Source of the DNA: an uncultured Pelagibacteraceae bacterium
Lineage (GTDB): Bacteria > Pseudomonadota > Alphaproteobacteria > Pelagibacterales > Pelagibacteraceae
DNA length: 64,000 nucleotides
Reading direction: 5' to 3'
NCBI GenBank assembly: GCA_902588895.1
Contig: CACIRC010000003.1
Coordinates: forward strand, 24,472 to 88,471
In this document: positions 12,437 to 19,953 of the stretch, in pieces
Numbering within the stretch: the first letter of the stretch is position 1
Layout: each line of letters starts with the position of its first letter
Position numbers and translations under genes: made by a program
Notes under the pieces: generated by a model
Seen by the model: only the letters and a program-made list of their open reading frames with translations
Database searches by the model: none
What the model was told of the DNA's origin: nothing

Positions 12437-13852
12437 TTAGTCTAGCTTAACACCAATGTATCGTCTTTGATTTTGATTATTATAGATTGCAAGTAAAACT
12501 GTCTTTTGATTTGAATTAAGAACTTCTTTAATAATATTTCTTAAGTCTTCAGCTGATCTGATTTTTTTCTTCTGAGCTTCAACAATAATACTATTGAGCT
12601 CTATTGAATTTGCTACAGGGCTGTTGTTTGCAATTTTTGTTATCACAAGTCCTGTTGTCTGATTTGGTAAATTTCTATTTTTAATATCTTCTTTAGTTAA
12701 TGGTCTTACTGCAATTCTTAGACTTTCAATTATTTCTTCATTATTTTGTTTTTGAGTTTCTTGATTTTTACTTATTTTAAAATCATCCGAAGTTTCTAAT
12801 CTTCCCAAAATAACATTTTTGATAATCTCTTTTTTATCTCTCCAAACTTTAACTTCAACTTTTTTTCCAACTTCTGTTCTTGCTACAATAGCTGGAAGTT
12901 CTTTCATTTGGTTAATTGTTTCACCATTAAATTCTAAAATAATATCACCAGCTTGTATTCCTGCTTTTTCTGAAGGGCTGTTTTCAGCAACGCTTGCAAC
13001 AAGTGCTCCTCTAGCTTTATCTAATTTTTCAACTTCAGCAATTTCTTTTGTAACATCTTGAATTCTAACACCCAGCCAACCTCTTTTTGTTTCGCCAAAT
13101 TCAATTAATTGTTTAATTACAATTTGAGCGCTGTTTGATGGGATAGAGAATCCGATTCCAATAGAACCATTACGTCCAAGAATTGCGGTATTAATTCCAA
13201 TTACATTTCCTTCCATATCAAACAGAGGCCCACCTGAATTTCCTGAGTTTATAGAAGCATCTGTTTGTATAAAATCTTCATATCTTGATAAGCCAATTGA
13301 TCTATTTCTTGCTGATATTATTCCAGCTGTTACCGTTCCACCTAAGCCAAATGGATTTCCAATTGCAATTACCCAATCTCCAATTCTTGCTTTATCAGAG
13401 TCACCAAATGCTACAGGGATAAACTTTTCATCTGTTTCTAATTTTAAAACAGCAATATCCATTAAAGGGTCAGCACCAAGAACCTTTGCTTTAAACTCTT
13501 GATCACCATTTACTCTAACAATAATGTCGTCTGCATCTTGGATAACGTGATTATTCGTAACCACAATTCCTTTCTCGTCTATTATAAACCCAGAACCTAA
13601 AGCAGCGGATTGCCTTTCCTGAGGTGTTCCAAATTCTTTAAACATGTCCTCAAAAGGAGACCCTGGAGGGAATTGAAAAGGAAAAGGATTGGCATTTGTT
13701 GTGATAGTGGTTGTTGTAGAAATGTTTACAACAGATGGCATTAATTTTTCAGCCAGATCTGCAAATGATGCAGGAACTGGTTTAGAATTTACATTCAATG
13801 AAAAAGTAAATGAAATAACTAGCGTTAAGAATATAAGTTTAATCTTATTCAT
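12437..13852 (-). CDS. DegP/HtrA-like periplasmic serine protease
   Basis: Trypsin-like protease and chaperone acting on misfolded envelope proteins. A signal peptide (about 1-23, ending NVNSK) precedes the protease domain. The catalytic triad is visible as His102 (TNNHVI), Asp132 (MDIAVLK) and Ser206 (GNSGGPL). A first PDZ domain (about 255-350) begins RGWLGVRIQDV. A divergent second one (about 375-470) includes TGLVITKIANNSPVANS. The 471-residue length fits DegP/DegQ/MucD. It lies 1 nt after the DUF2065 gene in the conserved alphaproteobacterial hflK-hflC-DUF2065-degP order. Which paralogue it is cannot be decided. Confidence 0.93.
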   Translation of the reverse strand: MNKIKLIFLTLVISFTFSLNVNSKPVPASFADLAEKLMPSVVNISTTTTITTNANPFPFQFPPGSPFEDMFKEFGTPQERQSAALGSGFIIDEKGIVVTNNHVIQDADDIIVRVNGDQEFKAKVLGADPLMDIAVLKLETDEKFIPVAFGDSDKARIGDWVIAIGNPFGLGGTVTAGIISARNRSIGLSRYEDFIQTDASINSGNSGGPLFDMEGNVIGINTAILGRNGSIGIGFSIPSNSAQIVIKQLIEFGETKRGWLGVRIQDVTKEIAEVEKLDKARGALVASVAENSPSEKAGIQAGDIILEFNGETINQMKELPAIVARTEVGKKVEVKVWRDKKEIIKNVILGRLETSDDFKISKNQETQKQNNEEIIESLRIAVRPLTKEDIKNRNLPNQTTGLVITKIANNSPVANSIELNSIIVEAQKKKIRSAEDLRNIIKEVLNSNQKTVLLAIYNNQNQRRYIGVKLD

Positions 13853-13853
13853 A

Positions 13854-14039
13854 TTAGCTCTTAATAAAATAAATAATTATAAAACCTATTAGTGCAAAAA
13901 TAAGTCCACCTGATCTAAGCTGACTATCTTTAACAAGTTCTAATTTTTTCAACATACTTTTCATTTTTGCTGGAAATAAGGCGTACAAAATTCCTTCAAT
14001 AAATAAGAAAAGACCAAAAGCTATAACTAGCTCACGCAT
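13854..14039 (-). CDS. DUF2065 family small membrane protein
   Basis: 61 residues with two hydrophobic helices (about 3-24 and 44-60) joined by a basic loop (KMKSMLKKLELVKDSQLRSGG). This size, layout and the GLxxxxEGxxYxLFP-type first helix match the uncharacterised DUF2065 family. That family is typically found between hflC and a degP-type gene, as here (7 nt after hflC, 1 nt before the protease). The function is unknown; the linkage suggests a role with the FtsH-HflKC or DegP quality-control machinery. Confidence 0.85.
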   Translation of the reverse strand: MRELVIAFGLFLFIEGILYALFPAKMKSMLKKLELVKDSQLRSGGLIFALIGFIIIYFIKS

Positions 14040-14046
14040 TTAAGAA

Positions 14047-14919
14047 TTATTGTTGGATTTCAGGTTTAATATTTCCAAAAAATTTAAAAAATTCACTATC
14101 AGGTGATAAAATTAAAGAAGTTTCACCACCAATAAGAGCTTTTTCATATGCTTGCATAGCTCTATAGAAAGCAAAAAATTCTGGATCTTGACCAAAGGCG
14201 TCAGCAAATATTTTATTTCTTTCTCCATCACCTTCCCCTTTCATAATCTCAGATTGTTTTTGAGCATCTGCTAAAATTACAGTAACTTCTTTGTCCGCAG
14301 TTGATGTAATCGTAACTGCCATCTCTGCTCCTTTTGCTCTAAATTCTTTTGCTTCTCTCTCTCTTTCAGTTTGCATTCTTCTATAAATTGCATCACTGTT
14401 AGCCTGAGGTAGATCTGCTCTTTTAATTCTAACATCAACAATATTAATTCCAAAGTTTTGTGCTTCGTTATTAACACCCTCTTTAATTAAAGCCATTTGC
14501 TTAGATCTATCTTTAGATAATAATGTTTGTAATTCTTCTTGACCTAGTACATTTCTAATTCTTGAATTTATAATTGTTGATAATCTTGACCTTGCAACTC
14601 TTTCATTTCCAACTGAAATATAAAACTTAAGTGGATCAACTATCTTAAATCTTGCAAATGCATCCACAATTAATCGTTTTTGATCTGATGCAATAACCTC
14701 TTCTGGTGGAGCATCTAAGTTTAAAATTCTTTTATCTAAATAAACAACGTTTTGAATGAAAGGAATTTTAAAGTTTAATCCTGGTTTCATTATAATTCTT
14801 TTTGGATCACCAAATTGAAGAATAATTGCTTGATTAACCTCTTTTACAATAATTATTGATAAAAAAGCTACTACACCAATTGCAACTAATACTCCTGCTA
14901 AAATTTTTCCAGCTTTCAT
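14047..14919 (-). CDS. hflC: HflC, SPFH-domain regulator of FtsH protease
   Basis: Membrane-anchored SPFH/prohibitin-like protein that assembles with HflK into a large periplasmic cage around FtsH and limits its access to substrates. The 290-residue length is normal. One N-terminal membrane helix (about 5-27) is followed by the SPFH domain with VNQAIILQFGDPKRI (about 29-43), then an Ala/Glu/Lys-rich helical region (about 185-245) and a C-terminal segment with FFAFYRAMQAYEKAL. It starts 1 nt after the hflK stop. FtsH itself is encoded at 42716-44623. Confidence 0.97.
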   Translation of the reverse strand: MKAGKILAGVLVAIGVVAFLSIIIVKEVNQAIILQFGDPKRIIMKPGLNFKIPFIQNVVYLDKRILNLDAPPEEVIASDQKRLIVDAFARFKIVDPLKFYISVGNERVARSRLSTIINSRIRNVLGQEELQTLLSKDRSKQMALIKEGVNNEAQNFGINIVDVRIKRADLPQANSDAIYRRMQTEREREAKEFRAKGAEMAVTITSTADKEVTVILADAQKQSEIMKGEGDGERNKIFADAFGQDPEFFAFYRAMQAYEKALIGGETSLILSPDSEFFKFFGNIKPEIQQ

Positions 14920-14920
14920 T

Positions 14921-16021
14921 TTAATTTGTCGCTTTCTTTTTTAATTCAGGCAAAGGTAAGTATGGAACTACCCCTGAACCTGCATTTTTTTCTATAATTA
15001 CTTTATCTATATCAGCTAAAACTTTCTCCATAGTTTCTAAATACATTCTTTCTTGAGTAACTACTTTAGCATTTTTATACTCGTTATAGATTGCTATGAA
15101 TCTACTTGCTTCACCCTCTGCTTTAGCAACAACCTCTTTCTTGTACGCTTCTGCTGCTTGTAAAATTTTTTGCGCTTCCCCTCGTGCTCTTGGAATTACA
15201 TCATTTGCGTAAGCTTCAGCTTCGTTTTTAGATCTTTCCATATCTGCTCTTGCAGCCTGTACATCTCTAAATGCGTCAATTACTTGATCAGGTGGGTCAG
15301 CCTTTTGCGTTTGAACTTGTGTAATTTGAATTCCACTTTCGTAATCATCTAATATACTTTGTATTATATTTTGTGTCTCAACCTCAATTTTAGATCTACC
15401 TTCTGTTAAAATTGGTTGAATATCACTTTTTGCAATCACTTCCCTCATCGCAGTTTCAGCAGCTGCTTTAACTGTGCCTTCTGGGTCTTGAATTTTAAAT
15501 AAAAAATTACCAGCATCTTTAATTACCCAAAAAACTGAAAAGTCTATATTTACTATATTCTCGTCTCCAGTTAACATCAAACTTTCTTGTGGTACATCAG
15601 CAACCCCACCACCTGTAGAAAAACCACTGTCTCTTTCTGATCTAAATCCTATATCCATTCGATTAACCTTAGTAACTTTTGGTGTTTGAACAGTTTCAAC
15701 TGGAAAAGGTATGTGATAGTTCAAACCAGGCTGTGTAGTTTTTACAAACTTACCAAATCTTAATACAACACCTTGTTCATCGGGTAATACTCTATAAAGT
15801 CCGCTCGCTAACCATACAAAAACTAAAATTAATAAAATTAGACTTATTGATTTACCTCCTGAAGATTTTCCACCAGGTAAAAATCTTTTAATTTTATCTT
15901 GAAGGTCTCTAATTAATGCGTCGACATTTGGTGGTGTGGGACCTCTACCTGATCCATTACCACTACCACCTCCACCAGGAGGTGCTCCCCAAGGACTTTG
16001 ACCTTTAAAATCGTCTGACAT
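14921..16021 (-). CDS. hflK: HflK, SPFH-domain regulator of FtsH protease
   Basis: Partner of HflC, 366 residues. A glycine-rich cytoplasmic N-terminus (SPWGAPPGGGGSGNGSG, about 9-25) is characteristic of HflK. A single membrane helix (about 59-78) leads to the SPFH domain beginning PDEQGVVLRFGKF (about 84-96), and a long charged helix (about 250-310). It is the first gene of the hflK to ilvC run. A promoter-like TTGTTT/TATACT pair ends only 7 nt before the ATG, so the message may be nearly leaderless. Confidence 0.97.
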   Translation of the reverse strand: MSDDFKGQSPWGAPPGGGGSGNGSGRGPTPPNVDALIRDLQDKIKRFLPGGKSSGGKSISLILLILVFVWLASGLYRVLPDEQGVVLRFGKFVKTTQPGLNYHIPFPVETVQTPKVTKVNRMDIGFRSERDSGFSTGGGVADVPQESLMLTGDENIVNIDFSVFWVIKDAGNFLFKIQDPEGTVKAAAETAMREVIAKSDIQPILTEGRSKIEVETQNIIQSILDDYESGIQITQVQTQKADPPDQVIDAFRDVQAARADMERSKNEAEAYANDVIPRARGEAQKILQAAEAYKKEVVAKAEGEASRFIAIYNEYKNAKVVTQERMYLETMEKVLADIDKVIIEKNAGSGVVPYLPLPELKKKATN

Positions 16022-16028
16022 ATGCCAA

Positions 16029-16058
16029 AGTATATAGTGTCTTTATTACAAAAAACAA
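16029..16058 (-). promoter_or_regulatory. Probable hflK promoter
   Basis: On the minus strand: TTGTTT (16058-16053), an 18-bp spacer, TATACT (16034-16029), then 7 nt to the hflK ATG. It lies inside the region that would be coding if mrp began at 16022, which favours the downstream mrp start. Confidence 0.45.
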
Positions 16059-16072
16059 GTAATGATACTTTT

Positions 16073-16897
16073 ATGACTGATAAAAAACCTGAACTTAGTG
16101 CCGCAATGAAAAGTAAGCTAGAGCCTAAAAAATTCACTAAAAATCCTATTCTTGGAACTAAGTTTACAATTGCAATCTCTAGCGCAAAAGGTGGTGTTGG
16201 AAAATCTACATTTGCAACGAATCTTGCTTTAGCTTTAAAAAAAATTGGATGCAAAGTTGGTCTTTTAGATGCAGATATTTATGGTCCATCAATTCCTAAA
16301 ATGTTTGATATTAATGAAAAACCAAAAAGCGATGGTCAAAAATTAGATCCAATTACAAAATATGACATTCAATGTATGTCGATTGGTTTTTTAGCTGATC
16401 AACAAACTCCAATGATATGGCGTGGTCCTATGGTAACAAGTGCAATTAAAACCTTCACCCAAAAAGTGAATTGGAAAGATTTGGATTTTATTATTGTTGA
16501 TATGCCGCCTGGAACTGGTGACACTCAACTTACCTTTTCTCAAGAAATTAAAATGGATGGTGCAATAATTGTAAGCACACCTCAAGAAGTAGCTCTTTTA
16601 GACGTGAAAAGAGGAATTAAAATGTTTGATAAACTTGGAGTAAAAATTTTAGGTTTAGTTGATAACATGAGTTTTTTCATCGGAGACGATGGAAAAAAAT
16701 ATAAAATTTTTGGAGAAGGTGGAGTTAAAAAAACAGCAGAAGAATTTAAAAAAGAATTTTTGGGTGAAATTCCAATTAATCCTGAAGTTGGCAAAACTGG
16801 AGATGAAGGAAAGCCAATTGTGGAAGCTAGCCCTGAGCATGAAATTTCTAAAATATATTTAAATTTTGCTGAAAAAATTAAATCAACTTATCTTTAA
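16073..16897 (+). CDS. mrp: Mrp/ApbC-family iron-sulfur carrier ATPase
   Basis: P-loop ATPase of the Mrp/NBP35 family, which carries and delivers Fe-S clusters. From the chosen ATG it is 274 residues. The deviant Walker A KGGVGKS is at about 39-45, [13 protein letters not shown] about 67-79, and [11 protein letters not shown] about 147-157. The N-terminal DUF59 domain of longer Mrp proteins is absent, and only about 20 polar residues precede the ATPase domain. An in-frame ATG at 16022 abuts the divergent hflK start and overlaps its likely promoter, so 16073 is preferred. The C-terminal 20 bp overlap the end of convergent thyX. Confidence 0.92.
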   Translation: MTDKKPELSAAMKSKLEPKKFTKNPILGTKFTIAISSAKGGVGKSTFATNLALALKKIGCKVGLLDADIYGPSIPKMFDINEKPKSDGQKLDPITKYDIQCMSIGFLADQQTPMIWRGPMVTSAIKTFTQKVNWKDLDFIIVDMPPGTGDTQLTFSQEIKMDGAIIVSTPQEVALLDVKRGIKMFDKLGVKILGLVDNMSFFIGDDGKKYKIFGEGGVKKTAEEFKKEFLGEIPINPEVGKTGDEGKPIVEASPEHEISKIYLNFAEKIKSTYL

Positions 16898-17825
16898 GTT
16901 CAAAAGCAATCATTAATTCATTCCACTCTCTTTTAGAAAGCCCAGAACTTTCAACATCTACATTTTCACCTCTGATAAGTTTTTGAATAATTAATTTTCC
17001 TTTTGCAGAAACCTCAGTTCCACCAACTCTATAATCCATAAAAGCATCATAAGTTGTAGGAACCCATTTTTTTACAGTATCCAGCATTATGTCAGCATAA
17101 ACTCTAATTTCATATTGAGCATGACTATCAGCTCTTAATCTTAAAAAATTCATAAGGTTTAAAAGATCAGTTTTCCAATACCATTGGGTATATGTGTTTA
17201 AAGTCAAATTCATTCTTGCAAGTTCTCTTGCTAAACCTTTCTTATTTTCATCAATGGTTGTCCCATCAAACCTTTCATTAAGCATAGTCTCATAATTATC
17301 ATAAGTTCTCTCTGCATCACTTTTTAAAAGTTCTAAAACTTCCTCTGCCTGTTTCCCTTTCAATACATCTCCTCTACCTTGTCTATTACTGGTAGATTGG
17401 GCGGCTAGGTTATCTTGAGTGGGTAAATAAAATTCTTTATCTAAAATTGAATATCTTGCAGAATATTCATTAACATTAGCAGTTCTATGTCTAATCCATT
17501 GTCGAGCAATAAAAATTGGTAACTTTATATGGTATTTTATTTCACACATCTCAAATGGAGTACTGTGCCAATGCCTCATTAAGTATTTGATTAATCCTTT
17601 ATCAGTTGAAACCTTTTTTGTTCCTTTTCCATAAGAAACTCTTGCTGATTGAACAATTGAGGTATCATCCCCCATATAATCAACTACTCGGACAAAGCCA
17701 TGATCTAACGCAGGAATTGCCTCAAAAAGAATACTCTCAAGCTCAGATACCGTAACTCTTTTAGTTTGACTGCTTTGAGATTGTTGATTTTTTATTTCTT
17801 CTCGTTGTTCTTTGGTTAATTTCAT
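16878..17825 (-). CDS. thyX: Flavin-dependent thymidylate synthase
   Basis: Makes dTMP from dUMP with methylene-THF, FAD and NADPH, as the alternative to ThyA. From the ATG at 17825 the protein has 315 residues. The hallmark [11 protein letters not shown] (RHR-x7-S) is at about 112-122, with FAD- and dUMP-contacting [14 protein letters not shown] further on. An open frame continues upstream to 17948, but that stretch is the antisense of the tmRNA acceptor piece (it would encode [17 protein letters not shown]...). The start at MKLTKEQRE is therefore chosen. The 3' end overlaps convergent mrp by 20 bp. Confidence 0.95.
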   Translation of the reverse strand: MKLTKEQREEIKNQQSQSSQTKRVTVSELESILFEAIPALDHGFVRVVDYMGDDTSIVQSARVSYGKGTKKVSTDKGLIKYLMRHWHSTPFEMCEIKYHIKLPIFIARQWIRHRTANVNEYSARYSILDKEFYLPTQDNLAAQSTSNRQGRGDVLKGKQAEEVLELLKSDAERTYDNYETMLNERFDGTTIDENKKGLARELARMNLTLNTYTQWYWKTDLLNLMNFLRLRADSHAQYEIRVYADIMLDTVKKWVPTTYDAFMDYRVGGTEVSAKGKLIIQKLIRGENVDVESSGLSKREWNELMIAFELKDKLI

Positions 17826-17833
17826 GATTGTTA

Positions 17834-17861
17834 TTGAATCTATTGTAATTACTTTTATATT
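17834..17861 (+). promoter_or_regulatory. Probable tmRNA promoter
   Basis: TTGAAT (17834-17839), a 16-bp spacer, TATATT (17856-17861). The predicted transcription start near 17868 lies just before the first conserved part of the tmRNA. It occupies the gap immediately upstream of the divergent thyX ATG. Confidence 0.4.
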
Positions 17862-18040
17862 AATAACGTTGGTTTTCCAACTACGACGATAAACGAATTT
17901 CGTAATAACCATTGCGGACGTGGGGGCAGTACCCACCACCTCCACCATTACAACTTATGGGGGTGAACTAGATTCGACGGGTGACTAAAGGCTATTCTTT
18001 CGTTCGGGATTGTTCCACCGTAACGGGCTAATTTATAATT

Positions 18041-18070
18041 GCTAACGAAAGTTATGCACTTGCTGCCTAA
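18041..18070 (+). other. tmRNA proteolysis-tag reading frame
   Basis: Resume codon GCT at 18041 and stop TAA at 18068-18070 encode ANESYALAA. With the charged alanine the full tag would be AANESYALAA. The ALAA end is the usual ClpXP and FtsH recognition type. It is short compared with the tags of many alphaproteobacteria. Confidence 0.88.
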
Positions 18071-18100
18071 TTAACTTAGTTAATTAAGCAAACGGGGTAT

Positions 18101-18130
18101 GGGGCACCTGGCAACAGAACGCCCCTTTTT
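18101..18130 (+). terminator. Rho-independent terminator at the tmRNA 3' end
   Basis: GGGGC (18101-18105) pairs with GCCCC (18121-18125) around a 15-nt loop, followed by TTTTT (18126-18130). The same stem may be a structural helix of the mature coding piece. Confidence 0.6.
18114..18126 (+). repeat. 13-bp direct repeat, copy 1 (tmRNA 3' end)
   Basis: The sequence ACAGAACGCCCCT at the end of the tmRNA coding piece recurs exactly at 19807-19819. tmRNA 3' ends are well-known attachment sites for tyrosine-recombinase elements, so this pair could be att-like sites. Confidence 0.6.
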
Positions 18131-18221
18131 AATTAAAACATCATATTTCTCAACAGCTATTTTTTTCAAAAGTCAAATGAGGTCTGAAAACAATATTAAG
18201 ACGATATTTGGAGTGTAGGCT

Positions 18222-19628
18222 TTAGTTTTCATTTAGATTTATTACTCCGATAGATGCAGTATTTTCCATAAATAAATATAATTTATTGTCATTAAATCCT
18301 AAATCTCTAATTCTTTCAAATACTTTAACTCTATCCAGATTAATTATTTCTCTTTGTTCATTTAATTTAAAAAAATAAAGAGATTTATCTCTCAATGAAC
18401 TTACAGCATATTTATTTTGTCCAATTTTAGTTATTTCTGAAATTCCAATTGAAGGAACAAATGATTTTAATGGTTCAATAAAACCGTATTTACTATGAGA
18501 TTTATACAAAGGGTATTTTTTATATTTTTTCTCATTCGCTTTATTCTTTCCTCCATAATGTTCACCAGCAGATACGATCGCCCAACCATAATTTAATAGT
18601 TCATTTTCATTATTTTTATCGACTTCAATTAAATTAATTTCATCACCACCTTGAGGTCCGTGTTCAGTTTCTAATACAAAATTGTTTTCCTTATCAAAAT
18701 ATAATCCTTGTGGATTTCTATGACCAATTGAAACAATTTTATAACTTGAATTGTTAATGTTAATCTTAATTATTTTTCCATTTACGCTTTCTTTTTCTTG
18801 AGCAAGAAATCTACTATAATAGTCACCAACTGATAATAAAATATGATTATTATCAAAATTAGTAATTCTTCCCCCAGCCTGATGAAGACCAAATTCGCCA
18901 TCTACATTATTAAAAGAATGAATACATTCTTTAGGTGAGAACAATCTATTAAAATTAATATTTTCATAATTTATATCACCATAAATTATACTTGTATTCC
19001 AACAATCTTTAGTAATTTCCTCAGTATAAGAAATAAAAATTTTATTTTTAATAATCTTTAAATCCTTTAATGAAGACGCTCTATCTTTATTAAATTGTTC
19101 TAAACCTATGAATTCATTAATGTTATTTTTTATTTGTTTAAACTTTACTTCATCAGTAGTAAGATTTTTTCTAAATGCTAAAACACCACGAGAAGATAAA
19201 ATGAATATATTGTCTTCATGAAAATCAATATAACCACTTCCAGGTAGTGTGAGGAGTACTCCACTGTAAAATCCTGAATTTAATTTATATTTTTTTAAAG
19301 TTTTATTATTTGATAATTTAATACTACTTTCAAATATTTTAATGTCAGTATTACTTTCTTTTTTTGCTAATTCTAAATTTATCATATATGGTTTTATAGA
19401 ATCTATAAACTGCTTTTGTTCAGATATCCTACGCTCTTGTACATTTATTAATTTATAAGGAAAAAAATATTTCTTTATAAGCTGTCTGTGTTCTTTGTTT
19501 TTAATAATGGTTTTAAATTTGATAAATCTATCATCATCAATAGTTAAATTTATTAAAAAATAACTACTTACAATAACAATTATGCTTAGTAGAAGTATTG
19601 AAAGTATTATATTACGTTTTTTTTTCAT
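18222..19628 (-). CDS. Membrane-anchored PQQ-type aldose dehydrogenase-like beta-propeller protein
   Basis: 468 residues with an N-terminal signal-anchor helix (about 7-27) and a periplasmic domain of the glucose/sorbosone dehydrogenase family. Diagnostic segments are AGGRITNFDNNHILLSVGD (about 251-269), GHRNPQG (302-308) and TEHGPQGGDE (321-330), then NYGWAIVSAGEHYGGK (about 345-360). Characterised relatives oxidise aldoses using pyrroloquinoline quinone; whether this divergent protein binds PQQ is unknown. It stands alone on the minus strand between the tmRNA and a repeat of the tmRNA end, away from any metabolic operon, which suggests an accessory gene. Its A/T-rich, Asn/Lys-rich composition does not differ visibly from its neighbours. 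Confidence 0.8.
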   Translation of the reverse strand: MKKKRNIILSILLLSIIVIVSSYFLINLTIDDDRFIKFKTIIKNKEHRQLIKKYFFPYKLINVQERRISEQKQFIDSIKPYMINLELAKKESNTDIKIFESSIKLSNNKTLKKYKLNSGFYSGVLLTLPGSGYIDFHEDNIFILSSRGVLAFRKNLTTDEVKFKQIKNNINEFIGLEQFNKDRASSLKDLKIIKNKIFISYTEEITKDCWNTSIIYGDINYENINFNRLFSPKECIHSFNNVDGEFGLHQAGGRITNFDNNHILLSVGDYYSRFLAQEKESVNGKIIKININNSSYKIVSIGHRNPQGLYFDKENNFVLETEHGPQGGDEINLIEVDKNNENELLNYGWAIVSAGEHYGGKNKANEKKYKKYPLYKSHSKYGFIEPLKSFVPSIGISEITKIGQNKYAVSSLRDKSLYFFKLNEQREIINLDRVKVFERIRDLGFNDNKLYLFMENTASIGVINLNEN

Positions 19629-19691
19629 TTAGTTATTTCAAAAATTTAAGTGTACTGAAAATAGTGAAATTAAATTATCTTAATTATTCAA

Positions 19692-19796
19692 ATGAGTGCA
19701 AGAAAAAGATTTAAGGAACTTGGATGCGATAAATCGCAGAAATATCAAAGTTTAATGAAGTATTTCAAAAAGTCTTTATTTTATATTATTAATTAA
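19692..19796 (+). CDS. Possible 34-residue small ORF, function unknown
   Basis: ATG to TAA, encoding a basic peptide (about 9 Lys/Arg in 34) that starts MSARKRFKELG and ends KKSLFYIIN. It lies 10 nt before the second tmRNA-end repeat. There is no clear ribosome site, only AT-rich sequence. It could be a real small protein, the end of a lost gene, or chance. I do not recognise it. Confidence 0.2.
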   Translation: MSARKRFKELGCDKSQKYQSLMKYFKKSLFYIIN

Positions 19797-19806
19797 ACTA
19801 AGTGGG

Positions 19807-19819
19807 ACAGAACGCCCCT
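19807..19819 (+). repeat. 13-bp direct repeat, copy 2
   Basis: Exact copy of ACAGAACGCCCCT from the tmRNA 3' end (18114-18126), in the same orientation and 1.69 kb away. The sequence is GC-rich against a very AT-rich background, so a chance match here is unlikely. The flanking terminator T-run is not fully retained (CTTTCTC instead of TTTTT). Confidence 0.6.
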
Positions 19820-19953
19820 CTTTCTCAAAATAATCTAATCATATCAATTACTTTAATTATAAATTATTCATTTAAGAGCTATCAAAGATAAGGATATGAG
19901 AAAAATGTCAAATATAGTTAAAATTTAATTAGAAGATAAGTGAATAACTGGAC

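Larger units (their letters stand above)
17868..18130 (+). ncRNA. ssrA: Transfer-messenger RNA, permuted two-piece alphaproteobacterial type
   Basis: Rescues stalled ribosomes and tags their products for proteolysis. The gene is circularly permuted. The acceptor piece ends with encoded CCA at 17947, an 11-nt spacer follows, and the coding piece starts GGGGGUGA at 17959. The seven-base acceptor stem (17959-17965 with 17937-17943) has G3-U70, the alanine identity element. The T stem GTGGG/CCCAC (17920-17924, 17932-17936) closes a non-canonical GGCAGTA loop. Helix P2 can form between the pieces: TTCGTT (17999-18004) with AACGAA (17892-17897), and GGCTATT (17990-17996) with AATAACC (17904-17910) with one mismatch. 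The tag frame at 18041 encodes ANESYALAA. The exact ends after processing are inferred. Confidence 0.93.
18114..19819. mobile_element. Candidate tmRNA-associated insertion (no integrase seen)
   Basis: The segment bounded by the two 13-bp tmRNA-end copies holds one dehydrogenase-like gene on the minus strand and a 34-codon ORF. No recombinase or integrase gene or fragment is visible. If it is an island, it is a decayed or integrase-less remnant. The evidence is the repeat pair at a tmRNA 3' end and the accessory-looking content only. Confidence 0.3.
19629..19953. other. 325-bp intergenic stretch
   Basis: Between the dehydrogenase-like gene and the metallo-beta-lactamase-fold gene. It holds a possible 34-codon ORF (19692-19796) and the second copy of the tmRNA-end repeat (19807-19819). 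The remaining about 130 bp up to the next gene are AT-rich with no recognisable RNA or site. Confidence 0.6.

Noticed and set aside
15913..16254. 113-codon minus-strand frame across the hflK/mrp divergent starts
   Set aside because: It overlaps the N-termini of both real genes out of frame (Gly-rich repeat of hflK read in another frame) and has no family resemblance.
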